From Clostridia bacterium (GTDB lineage: Bacteria > Bacillota_A > Clostridia > Oscillospirales > Acutalibacteraceae): a stretch of 44,541 nucleotides of DNA. Position numbers and translations under genes: made by a program. The stretch's first letter is position 1; every line of letters starts with the position of its first letter. Shown here piece after piece: positions 33,649 to 44,541 of this stretch. The notes below the pieces were generated by a model that made no database searches, was not told the origin of the DNA, and saw only the letters and a program-made list of their open reading frames with translations. The stretch spans positions 1 to 44,541 of the forward strand of contig JAFTLL010000006.1 of assembly GCA_017456015.1 (NCBI GenBank), written 5' to 3'.

Positions 33649-33696
33649 GTGTTTACAGCCAAAGTTTTGTTAAATTTAAAGGAGTGATGAAAGCCT

Positions 33697-36600
33697 ATGC
33701 TGAAAAAAACAGACATGGTGAAACCGGTCAAGTTGGGCAACAATGAAAGAATGACCTTCTCGAAAATAGATGAAGTGATTGATGTACCCAATCTTATTGA
33801 GATTCAAAGGGATTCTTACCAGTGGTTTTTGGATGAAGGTTTAAAGGAAGTTTTTGAGGATATGTCCTTAATTACCGACTATACCGGTAATCTGGTCTTG
33901 GATTTCATTGATTACCGTTATGACGAGAAACCGAAGTACACCGTTACCGAGTGTAAAGAAAGAGATGCCACATATGCTGCTCCTTTAAAAGTTTTGGCCC
34001 GTTTATATAATACCGAAACCGGAGAAATTAAGGAAAACGAAGTCTTCATGGGTGATTTCCCGCTGATGACCGAATCCGGCACCTTTGTTATTAACGGTGC
34101 AGAGCGTGTTGTCGTTTCTCAGCTGGTACGTTCTCCCGGTGCGTATTATGATGTAACCGTAGATAAGACCGGTAAGCGTCTGTTTTCCTCTACGATTATC
34201 CCGAACCGCGGTGCATGGCTGGAATATGAAACCGATTCCAACGGCATTTTATATGTCCGTATAGATAAAAACCGCAAACTGCCGATCACTACATTTATCC
34301 GTGCCCTGGGCGTGGAAACCAATCAGCAGATTATTGAACTGATGGGTGACGAGGAACGGCTGGTTGCTACCTTCGATAAGGATGCCTTGGTGGATACGAC
34401 CGATAAGGCATTGATTGAAGTTTATAAAAAGCTTCGCCCCGGTGAACCTTCTACGGTAGAAGGTGCGCAAAGCCATCTGGACAAACTCTTCTTTGACCCG
34501 CGCCGTTATGATATTTCTAAGGTCGGCCGTTTCAAATTCAATAAAAAGCTTTCTATTGCACCTCGGTTGGTTGGCAAAACCCTGTCGCGTCCGGTTGCCG
34601 ACCCGATGACCGGCGAGCTGTTGGCAGACGCCGGTGTGAAACTCACCAAGGCGCAGGCATATGATATTCAGAAAAAAGGCGTAAAAGAGGCCTATGTCAA
34701 TGTTGACATGGGTGAGGGCAATCATGTTGAAATCAAGGTCATGTCAAACGGCATGGTCGATATCAGCGACTTTGTTTCTTTTGATATTTCTGATTTGAAA
34801 ATCAAAGAAATGGTTTCCTTCCCGGCATTGCGCCGTATATTAGAGAGCGAGCAGGAGCCAGAGGCAATAAAAGAAGCCCTCAAAGCCAATATGGCCGAGT
34901 TGGTTCCGATGCACATTACTTTGGATGATATTTTTGCTTCGGTCAACTATTTCCTTGGTCTGCCTTATGGCGTCGGCGAAACCGATGATATTGACCACTT
35001 GGGCAACCGCCGTATCCGTTCGGTCGGTGAATTGTTGCAAAATCAATTCCGTATCGGATTTGCCCGTATGGAGCGCGTAATTCGCGAGAAAATGACACTG
35101 CAAGCGCAGGATATGGATACCATTACGCCGCAGACGCTGATTAACATTCGTCCGATTGTGGCGGCAATCAAGGAATTCTTCGGTTCTTCTCCGCTGTCGC
35201 AGTTTATGGACCAAACCAACCCGCTTTCCGAACTGACCCACAAGCGCCGTTTGTCCGCGCTTGGCCCTGGCGGTCTTTCCAGAGACCGTGCCGGATTCGA
35301 GGTTCGTGACGTACATTATACCCATTACGGCCGTATGTGCCCGATTGAAACGCCCGAAGGTCCCAACATTGGTTTGATTTCCTATTTGGCCACCTTTGCG
35401 AAAATCAACGAGTACGGCTTTATTGAAGCACCCTTCCGCAAGGTGGATAAGACCATCGGTAAAATTTTGGATGAGGTTGTTTATATGACGGCCGACGAAG
35501 AGGACGAGTATGTCATTGCACAGGCCAATGAGCCGTTGGATGAAAACGGTTGCTTTGCCAACGATAAGGTTAAGGCCAGATATCGTGACGGCTTCCTTGA
35601 AACGGAAAAGACCAATGCGGACTTCGTAGATGTTTCTCCGAAAATGGTCGTTTCGGTTGCAACCGCGATGATTCCTTTCTTGGAGAATGATGACACCAAC
35701 CGTGCATTGATGGGTTCGAACATGCAGAAGCAGGCTGTGCCGCTGCTGCGCTCCGAAAGTCCTATCGTTGCCACCGGTATTGAATATAAGGCAGCGGTAG
35801 ATTCCGGTGTTGTTGTACTTGCCAAACGCGCCGGTAAAGTAACCTATGTCAGTGCGGATAAGATTATCATTAAGGCCGATGACGGTGAGTTGGACGAATA
35901 TGAACTGATTAAGTTCCTGCGTTCCAATCACGCGACCTGTATCAATCAAAAACCGATTGTTTCCTTTGGCCAGAAGGTCGAGGCCGGTGAGGTTATTGCC
36001 GACGGTCCGGCCACCGATAACGGTGAGGTCAGCCTGGGTAAGAATGCCTTGATTGGCTTTATGACCTGGGAAGGCTACAACTATGAGGACGCGGTTTTAA
36101 TCAATGAAAAATTGATTCGCGAGGATATGTACACCTCGATTCATATTGAAGAATATGAGTTGGAAGCCAGAGATACAAAACTCGGTGCAGAGGAAATCAC
36201 GAGGGACATTCCCAATGTCGGTGAGGATGCGCTGAAAGACCTGGATGAGCGCGGTATTATCCGTGTCGGTGCAGAAGTACACGCCGGCGATATTTTGGTC
36301 GGTAAGGTAACCCCCAAGGGCGAAACCGAGCTGACTGCTGAGGAGCGTCTGTTGCGTGCCATCTTCGGTGAAAAGGCGCGTGAGGTACGTGATACTTCTC
36401 TGCGTGTACCGCACGGTGAATATGGTACAATTGTTGATGTCAAGGTCTTTGACCGCACCAATTCTTCGGAATTGAGCCCCGGTGTAAACCTTGTTGTTCG
36501 TTGCTATATCGCACAAAAACGTAAAATTTCGGTCGGCGATAAAATGGCGGGACGCCATGGTAACAAGGGCGTTGTTTCCCGTATTCTGCCGAGTGAAGAT

Positions 36601-37419
36601 ATGCCCTTCCTGCCCGACGGCACGCCGCTGGATATCGTTTTGAATCCGCTTGGCGTACCTTCTCGTATGAACATCGGTCAGGTTTTGGAAGTGCATCTCG
36701 GCTATGCCGCGAAGGCACTTGGATGGAAGGTCTGCACACCGGTATTTGATGGTGCGCACGAGGCCGACATTCGTGAATGTCTGGAAATGGCCGGATACAA
36801 CCGCGACGGTAAGACGCAGCTTTATGACGGTCGTACCGGTGAACCTTTTGATAACCGCGTAACGGTCGGTTATATGTATTATTTGAAATTGCATCACTTG
36901 GTTGATGATAAGATTCATGCCCGTTCTACCGGTCCGTATTCACTGGTAACGCAGCAACCGCTCGGCGGTAAAGCCCAGTTCGGTGGCCAGCGTTTCGGTG
37001 AGATGGAGGTTTGGGCCTTGGAGGCTTATGGTGCCGCATATACCCTGCAAGAAATCTTGACCGTTAAGTCCGACGATGTTGTCGGCCGTGTCAAGACCTA
37101 CGAGGCAATTGTTAAGGGTCAAAATGTTCCGGCTCCGGGCGTTCCCGAATCCTTTAAGGTATTGATTAAGGAATTGCAGTCTTTGGGTCTGGATATCAAG
37201 GTTTTGGATAAAGACCAAAACGAGGTCGATTTGAAGCAAACCTTTGAAGATGACGATTTGGGCTTTGAACCGCTTCCGGCAGATGCTGAGCCGGTCTTTG
37301 ACGAGGCCACGGTTGCAGACAATTTGGACGGTTACGGTTTAGAGGATGAGAATGGTGAAAGCCTGGCAGACGAGGCGTATACAGATGACGATATGCTGTC
37401 GGCAGACGAGGATATGTAA
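33697..37419 (+). CDS. rpoB: RNA polymerase beta subunit
   Basis: The 1240-aa catalytic beta subunit. The rifampicin region reads [20 protein letters not shown] with [10 protein letters not shown] after it: residues matching E. coli L511, D516, H526, R529 and S531 are the sensitive type, while position 510 is Pro instead of Gln. Also visible are [27 protein letters not shown] and [12 protein letters not shown]. The C-terminal tail of about 50 residues is strongly acidic. The ATG at 33697 has GGAGTGATG upstream. It has its own promoter; the ribosomal genes rplJ and rplL usually found before it are absent, a penicillin-binding protein gene being there instead. Confidence 0.98.
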   Translation: MLKKTDMVKPVKLGNNERMTFSKIDEVIDVPNLIEIQRDSYQWFLDEGLKEVFEDMSLITDYTGNLVLDFIDYRYDEKPKYTVTECKERDATYAAPLKVLARLYNTETGEIKENEVFMGDFPLMTESGTFVINGAERVVVSQLVRSPGAYYDVTVDKTGKRLFSSTIIPNRGAWLEYETDSNGILYVRIDKNRKLPITTFIRALGVETNQQIIELMGDEERLVATFDKDALVDTTDKALIEVYKKLRPGEPSTVEGAQSHLDKLFFDPRRYDISKVGRFKFNKKLSIAPRLVGKTLSRPVADPMTGELLADAGVKLTKAQAYDIQKKGVKEAYVNVDMGEGNHVEIKVMSNGMVDISDFVSFDISDLKIKEMVSFPALRRILESEQEPEAIKEALKANMAELVPMHITLDDIFASVNYFLGLPYGVGETDDIDHLGNRRIRSVGELLQNQFRIGFARMERVIREKMTLQAQDMDTITPQTLINIRPIVAAIKEFFGSSPLSQFMDQTNPLSELTHKRRLSALGPGGLSRDRAGFEVRDVHYTHYGRMCPIETPEGPNIGLISYLATFAKINEYGFIEAPFRKVDKTIGKILDEVVYMTADEEDEYVIAQANEPLDENGCFANDKVKARYRDGFLETEKTNADFVDVSPKMVVSVATAMIPFLENDDTNRALMGSNMQKQAVPLLRSESPIVATGIEYKAAVDSGVVVLAKRAGKVTYVSADKIIIKADDGELDEYELIKFLRSNHATCINQKPIVSFGQKVEAGEVIADGPATDNGEVSLGKNALIGFMTWEGYNYEDAVLINEKLIREDMYTSIHIEEYELEARDTKLGAEEITRDIPNVGEDALKDLDERGIIRVGAEVHAGDILVGKVTPKGETELTAEERLLRAIFGEKAREVRDTSLRVPHGEYGTIVDVKVFDRTNSSELSPGVNLVVRCYIAQKRKISVGDKMAGRHGNKGVVSRILPSEDMPFLPDGTPLDIVLNPLGVPSRMNIGQVLEVHLGYAAKALGWKVCTPVFDGAHEADIRECLEMAGYNRDGKTQLYDGRTGEPFDNRVTVGYMYYLKLHHLVDDKIHARSTGPYSLVTQQPLGGKAQFGGQRFGEMEVWALEAYGAAYTLQEILTVKSDDVVGRVKTYEAIVKGQNVPAPGVPESFKVLIKELQSLGLDIKVLDKDQNEVDLKQTFEDDDLGFEPLPADAEPVFDEATVADNLDGYGLEDENGESLADEAYTDDDMLSADEDM

Positions 37420-37435
37420 AGGAGGATAACGCATA

Positions 37436-41071
<3,636 letters not shown>

Positions 41072-41091
41072 ATCCTAAAAAAACAGCCAAA

Positions 41092-41134
41092 AATAGCACC
41101 AAACCTCTTGACAAAGCAGAGGCTTGGTGCTATT
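41092..41134 (+). terminator. rpoC terminator hairpin
   Basis: A 17-bp inverted repeat with one A-C mismatch (41092-41108 and 41118-41134), 9-nt loop, followed by ATTTAT. The T tract is imperfect, so partial readthrough into rpsL is likely. The rpsL promoter overlaps it. Confidence 0.75.
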
Positions 41135-41136
41135 AT
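41108..41136 (+). promoter_or_regulatory. Promoter of rpsL-rpsG-fusA inside the rpoC terminator
   Basis: TTGACA (41108-41113) lies at the loop of the rpoC hairpin, and TATTAT (41131-41136), 17 nt on, overlaps the end of its 3' arm. A second TATAAT at 41138-41143 is too far (24 nt) from the same -35 but could take part in an alternative start. Confidence 0.6.
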
Positions 41137-41154
41137 TTATAATTGTCTGGGAGT

Positions 41155-41198
41155 GTGTGCATTTTTTGCATACACCGGATAAAAAATGCAAGGAGGTG
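41155..41198 (+). promoter_or_regulatory. rpsL leader with two alternative hairpins before the ribosome site
   Basis: TGCATTTTTT (41158-41167) pairs perfectly with AAAAAATGCA (41181-41190), ending next to the AGGAGGTG ribosome site (41191-41198). Alternatively GTGTGCA (41155-41161) pairs with TGCATAC just after it. The two exclude each other. A role in feedback control is possible but not shown. Confidence 0.4.
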
Positions 41199-41202
41199 TA
41201 AC

Positions 41203-41625
41203 ATGCCAACCTTTAACCAGTTAGTTCGAAATGGGAGAGAAACCTTGGAGCGTAAAGCAAAAGCCCCGGCGCTTTTGAAAAACTACAACTCCATTCATCG
41301 TTCTCTGAATGACCAGAACTCTCCGCAAAAGAGGGGCGTTTGTACTGCTGTTAAAACGTCAACCCCCAAAAAACCGAACTCTGCGCTGCGTAAAATTGCT
41401 CGTGTGCGTTTGTCCAACGGTATTGAGGTTTCTGCTTATATTCCCGGTATCGGTCATAACTTGCAGGAACACAGCGTTGTGCTCATTCGCGGCGGCCGTG
41501 TTAAGGATCTTCCCGGTGTGCGTTACCACATCATTCGCGGAACCTTAGACGCACAAGGCGTTGCCAACCGTATGCAGGGTCGTTCCAAGTACGGTGCAAA
41601 GCGTCCGAAAGCAAGCGCGAAATAA
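41203..41625 (+). CDS. rpsL: 30S ribosomal protein S12
   Basis: A 140-aa decoding-site protein, with [13 protein letters not shown] at the start, [11 protein letters not shown] (streptomycin region; the lysine is the sensitive type), and [13 protein letters not shown] with the second lysine of the resistance region also wild type. The start ATG 41203 has a perfect AGGAGGTG. No L7Ae-like gene lies between rpoC and rpsL, unlike in Bacillus. rpsG follows after 130 nt. Confidence 0.98.
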   Translation: MPTFNQLVRNGRETLERKAKAPALLKNYNSIHRSLNDQNSPQKRGVCTAVKTSTPKKPNSALRKIARVRLSNGIEVSAYIPGIGHNLQEHSVVLIRGGRVKDLPGVRYHIIRGTLDAQGVANRMQGRSKYGAKRPKASAK

Positions 41626-41660
41626 TTTTATTTGACGAAATCTCTGCTGCAATTACACAA

Positions 41661-41690
41661 GCAGCGTTATATATATGTATAACGCCCTGC
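41661..41690 (+). other. Structured hairpin between rpsL and rpsG
   Basis: GCGTTATA (41664-41671) pairs perfectly with TATAACGC (41678-41685), and outer GCAG/CTGC can extend it. A second short pair GGTAC/GTACC lies beyond. In E. coli the rpsL-rpsG gap carries the S7 translational repression site; a similar role here is an inference from position and structure only. Confidence 0.35.
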
Positions 41691-41755
41691 TTGGTACCAC
41701 GGGAATTTTGTCGCTCGAGTACCTATGATATCATTATGTGAAGGAGGGAAGTGTA

Positions 41756-42226
41756 GTGCCAAGAAGAGGCTTTATCGCTAAGCGTGATGTATTGCCCGAT
41801 CCGCTTTACAATTCCAAAATCGTAACCCGTCTTATCAACAATGTTATGTTGGACGGAAAAAAAGGTGTTGCCCAAAAAATCGTTTACGGTGCGTTTGACA
41901 TCGTAAGTGAAAAAACCGGAAAAGACCCGATTGAAGTTTTTGAGCAGGCCATGGAAAATATTATGCCCCAGTTAGAGGTTAAGGCTGTCCGTAAGGGTGG
42001 TGCAACCTATCAGGTTCCTTTCGAGGTTCGTCCCGAACGGAAACAGACGCTGGGTCTGCGCTGGTTGACTACGTATAGTCGTGCCCGTTCCGAGCGCACC
42101 ATGAAAGAGCGCCTTGCAGGCGAAATTCTGGATGCTGTTAACGGCATCGGCGGTGCCGCGAAGAAACGCGAAGATACGCATAAGATGGCCGAGGCCAATA
42201 AGGCGTTCGCCCATTACAGATGGTAG
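41756..42226 (+). CDS. rpsG: 30S ribosomal protein S7
   Basis: A 156-aa 16S rRNA 3'-domain assembly protein. The N terminus [19 protein letters not shown] and the ends [20 protein letters not shown] and [10 protein letters not shown] are typical. The start is a GTG at 41756 with GGAGGG upstream; an earlier in-frame GTG overlaps that site. fusA follows after 48 nt. Confidence 0.97.
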   Translation: MPRRGFIAKRDVLPDPLYNSKIVTRLINNVMLDGKKGVAQKIVYGAFDIVSEKTGKDPIEVFEQAMENIMPQLEVKAVRKGGATYQVPFEVRPERKQTLGLRWLTTYSRARSERTMKERLAGEILDAVNGIGGAAKKREDTHKMAEANKAFAHYRW

Positions 42227-42274
42227 TAACCACAAACAAAAAAGAACCATACGAATGGTCAATTGGAGGATAAT

Positions 42275-44356
42275 ATGCCAAGAAAAGTATCTCTTGAAAT
42301 GACAAGAAATATTGGTATTATGGCTCACATTGACGCGGGTAAAACAACCACCACCGAGCGTATTTTGTTTTACACCGGTGTTAACCACAAAATTGGTGAG
42401 ACACATGACGGTGACGCAACCATGGACTGGATGGAGCAAGAGCAAGAGCGTGGTATCACTATTACCTCTGCTGCAACCACCTGTTTCTGGAAAGACCACC
42501 GTGTCAATATCATAGACACCCCCGGTCACGTTGACTTTACGGTTGAAGTTCAGCGTTCTCTGCGCGTTTTGGACGGGTCTGTTACCGTTTTGTGCGCCAA
42601 GGGCGGTGTTGAGCCGCAGTCTGAAACCGTTTGGCGTCAGGCTGATGAATACAAAGTACCCCGCATGATTTATGTCAATAAAATGGACATTATGGGTGCG
42701 GACTTCTACCATGTTCTTGACATGGTAAAGGAGCGTTTCCAGTGCAATGCTGTTCCGATTCAGCTGCCCATCGGCAGTGAGGACACATTCCGTGGAATCG
42801 TTGACCTGATTAACAATGAAGCCATCATGTATTATGACGATTTGGGTAAGGACGTTCGTCATGAACCCATCCCGGACGACATGAAAGAGTTGGCCGAAAA
42901 ATACCGTACCGCGCTGATTGAATCGGTTGCCGAATTGGACGAAGCCCTCATGGAAAAATATTTTGAGGGTGAAGAGCTGACGGTTGAAGAAATGAAGCGC
43001 GTCATCCGTAAGGCAACCATTGATAATGAAATGGTGCCGGTTTGTTGCGGTACCTCTTACCGTAACAAAGGCGTTCAGCCCTTGTTGGATGCAATTGTCG
43101 ACTTTATGCCCGCACCGACCGATATCGAGTCGATTAAGGGTGTAAATCCCGATACCGAGGAGCAGGAGGTTCGCCATTCTTCGGATAGTGAGCCGTTTGC
43201 GGCTTTGGCTTTCAAAATCGCAACCGACCCCTATGTTGGAAAGATTTGCTTCTTCCGTGTATATTCCGGTTCAGTTGATGCCGGTTCCAGTGTATACAAC
43301 TCGGTAAAAGACAATCGCGAAAGAATGGGCCGCATTCTGCAAATGCACGCCAATCACAGAGAAGATATCGAAACCTGCTATGCCGGTGATATCGCCGCCG
43401 CTGTTGGTCTGAAAAACACCACCACCGGTGATACGCTTTGTGATGAAAAGCATCCCGTTATTTTGGAGTCCATGAACTTCCCCGAGCCGGTTATCCGTGT
43501 TGCGATTGAACCCAAAACCAAGGCCGGCCAGGAAAAAATGGGCATTGCGCTCGCAAAACTGGCAGAGGAAGACCCGACCTTTAAGTGCTACACTGATGAG
43601 GAAACCGGGCAAACCATTATCGCCGGTATGGGCGAGTTGCACTTGGAAATCATTGTTGACCGCATGCTCCGCGAATTCAAGGTGGAAGCCAATGTCGGTA
43701 AGCCGCAGGTTGCTTATAAGGAAACCGTTCGCAAGATGGCGGATGTTGATGAGAAATACGCTCGTCAGTCCGGCGGTAAGGGTCAGTACGGTCATGTTAA
43801 AATCAAGCTGGAACCGAATGAAACCGGTAAGGGCTATGAGTTCATCAACAACATCGTCGGCGGTGCCATTCCGAAGGAATACATCCCCGCAGTTGACGCC
43901 GGTATTAAGGGCGCTATGCAGGCCGGTGTACTGGCCGGTTACAATGTCGTTGATGTAAAGGTCACCCTATATGATGGTTCTTATCATGAGGTTGACTCTT
44001 CTGAAATGGCCTTTAAGATTGCCGGTTCCATGGCCTTCAAATCGGCTTGCCGCAAAGCCGACCCGGTATTGCTTGAACCCATCATGAAGGTAACGGTTAT
44101 CGTTCCTGAGGAATATATGGGTGATGTTATCGGTGACTTGAACTCTCGCCGCGGTGAGATTCAGGGCTTTGAAGACAGAACCGGTGCAAAGCAGATTAAT
44201 GCACGCGTACCGCTGGGTGATATGTTCGGCTATGCGACCGACTTGCGTTCTAAAACACAAGGTCGCGGCCAGTATGTAATGGAACCCGACGGTTACAAAG
44301 AAGTACCCAAGAGCATTGCTGAAAAGATTATCACTTCGAGAACGAAAAAGGATTAG
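42275..44356 (+). CDS. fusA: Elongation factor G
   Basis: The 693-aa translocase GTPase. All G motifs are standard, in contrast to the paralogue at 16683: P-loop [17 protein letters not shown] in switch I, DTPGHVDF with the catalytic histidine, and VNKMD. Domain IV starts at [18 protein letters not shown], and domain V has [14 protein letters not shown]. The ATG at 42275 has TTGGAGGA. It forms the str operon with rpsL, rpsG and tuf. Confidence 0.98.
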   Translation: MPRKVSLEMTRNIGIMAHIDAGKTTTTERILFYTGVNHKIGETHDGDATMDWMEQEQERGITITSAATTCFWKDHRVNIIDTPGHVDFTVEVQRSLRVLDGSVTVLCAKGGVEPQSETVWRQADEYKVPRMIYVNKMDIMGADFYHVLDMVKERFQCNAVPIQLPIGSEDTFRGIVDLINNEAIMYYDDLGKDVRHEPIPDDMKELAEKYRTALIESVAELDEALMEKYFEGEELTVEEMKRVIRKATIDNEMVPVCCGTSYRNKGVQPLLDAIVDFMPAPTDIESIKGVNPDTEEQEVRHSSDSEPFAALAFKIATDPYVGKICFFRVYSGSVDAGSSVYNSVKDNRERMGRILQMHANHREDIETCYAGDIAAAVGLKNTTTGDTLCDEKHPVILESMNFPEPVIRVAIEPKTKAGQEKMGIALAKLAEEDPTFKCYTDEETGQTIIAGMGELHLEIIVDRMLREFKVEANVGKPQVAYKETVRKMADVDEKYARQSGGKGQYGHVKIKLEPNETGKGYEFINNIVGGAIPKEYIPAVDAGIKGAMQAGVLAGYNVVDVKVTLYDGSYHEVDSSEMAFKIAGSMAFKSACRKADPVLLEPIMKVTVIVPEEYMGDVIGDLNSRRGEIQGFEDRTGAKQINARVPLGDMFGYATDLRSKTQGRGQYVMEPDGYKEVPKSIAEKIITSRTKKD

Positions 44357-44415
44357 TTTTCAGCAAATTGAGCAAATCCAATATAAACGATTATTAAAAA
44401 GGGAGGCCACGGAAA

Positions 44416-44541
44416 ATGGCAAAAGCAAAATTTGAAAGAAACAAGCCGCATGTAAACATCGGAACCATCGGACACGTAGACCACGGAAAGACGACATTGA
44501 CAGCAGCAATCACAAAGTACCTGTCTTTGAAAGGTCAGGCA
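44416..44541 (+). CDS. tuf: Elongation factor Tu, N-terminal part (cut by window edge)
   Basis: The first 42 codons of EF-Tu are present: [20 protein letters not shown] then the P-loop [16 protein letters not shown]-Tu delivers aminoacyl-tRNA to the ribosome. The start has GGGAGGCC upstream, 60 nt after fusA. The codons lean to GGA and GCA more than in fusA, though 42 codons are too few to draw conclusions. The gene continues beyond the window. Confidence 0.97.
   Translation, partial: MAKAKFERNKPHVNIGTIGHVDHGKTTLTAAITKYLSLKGQA

Noticed and set aside
41690..41735. TTGGTACCACGGG resembling the T-box specifier-end motif
   Set aside because: It lacks the AGGGTGG core and there is no aminoacyl-synthetase or amino-acid gene downstream. 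The GGTAC/GTACC pair explains the match as a simple hairpin.

Overview
The window looks like chromosomal DNA from an endospore-forming Clostridia bacterium, most likely of the Ruminococcaceae/Oscillospiraceae type. The grounds are spoVAC and spoVAD homologues, Gram-positive style promoters (several with a TTGNNN-17 bp-TATAAT layout), strong AGGAGG-type ribosome binding sites, RicT, MltG, ThyX and a tandem glycine riboswitch. The genus cannot be fixed from the sequence alone. Most of the window is housekeeping; the accessory-looking parts are 4.7-6.3 kb and 8.0-12.5 kb.

Layout. 1-236 is the 3' end of a 23S rRNA gene, closed by a terminator with no room for a 5S gene. 401-4648 (minus) holds a zinc-ribbon membrane protein and a glycolytic operon pgk-tpiA-gpmI. 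4690-5442 is an AT-rich islet with a 59-aa ORF and a small HTH regulator. 5479-6300 (minus) is a cysteine-rich uncharacterised protein. 6476-7964 holds uppP convergent with a lone ABC ATPase. 8032-12472 carries spore inner-membrane genes (spoVAC, spoVAD, a DUF421 protein), with a riboswitch-controlled Na+/amino-acid symporter set between spoVAC and spoVAD. 12566-15564 is a three-gene ABC importer of the TrpXYZ type, followed by a ZIP metal transporter, a divergent EF-G-like GTPase and an unknown membrane protein (minus).

19454-24467 is a compact operon: PLP aminotransferase, trpS, holB, ricT and a KDPG aldolase-VOC fusion. An esterase and a divergent PRPP synthetase follow on the minus strand. 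26807-33440 is a dense operon: thyX, tmk, DJ-1/PfpI, 5-formyl-THF cyclo-ligase, mltG, a U32-family protein and a class B penicillin-binding protein. It joins thymidylate/folate metabolism to cell-wall and tRNA-modification functions through short gaps or overlaps.

33697-44541 is the transcription/translation block rpoB-rpoC-rpsL-rpsG-fusA-tuf (tuf truncated by the window edge). rplJ/rplL are not upstream of rpoB, and no L7Ae-like gene lies between rpoC and rpsL.

I see no CRISPR array, IS element, prophage or tRNA gene. The most interesting points are the split spoVA locus with its glycine riboswitch, the EF-G paralogue with a degenerate G4 motif, the AT-rich HTH islet with a repeated operator-like motif, the rpoC terminator that appears to contain the rpsL promoter, and alternative hairpins in several leaders.
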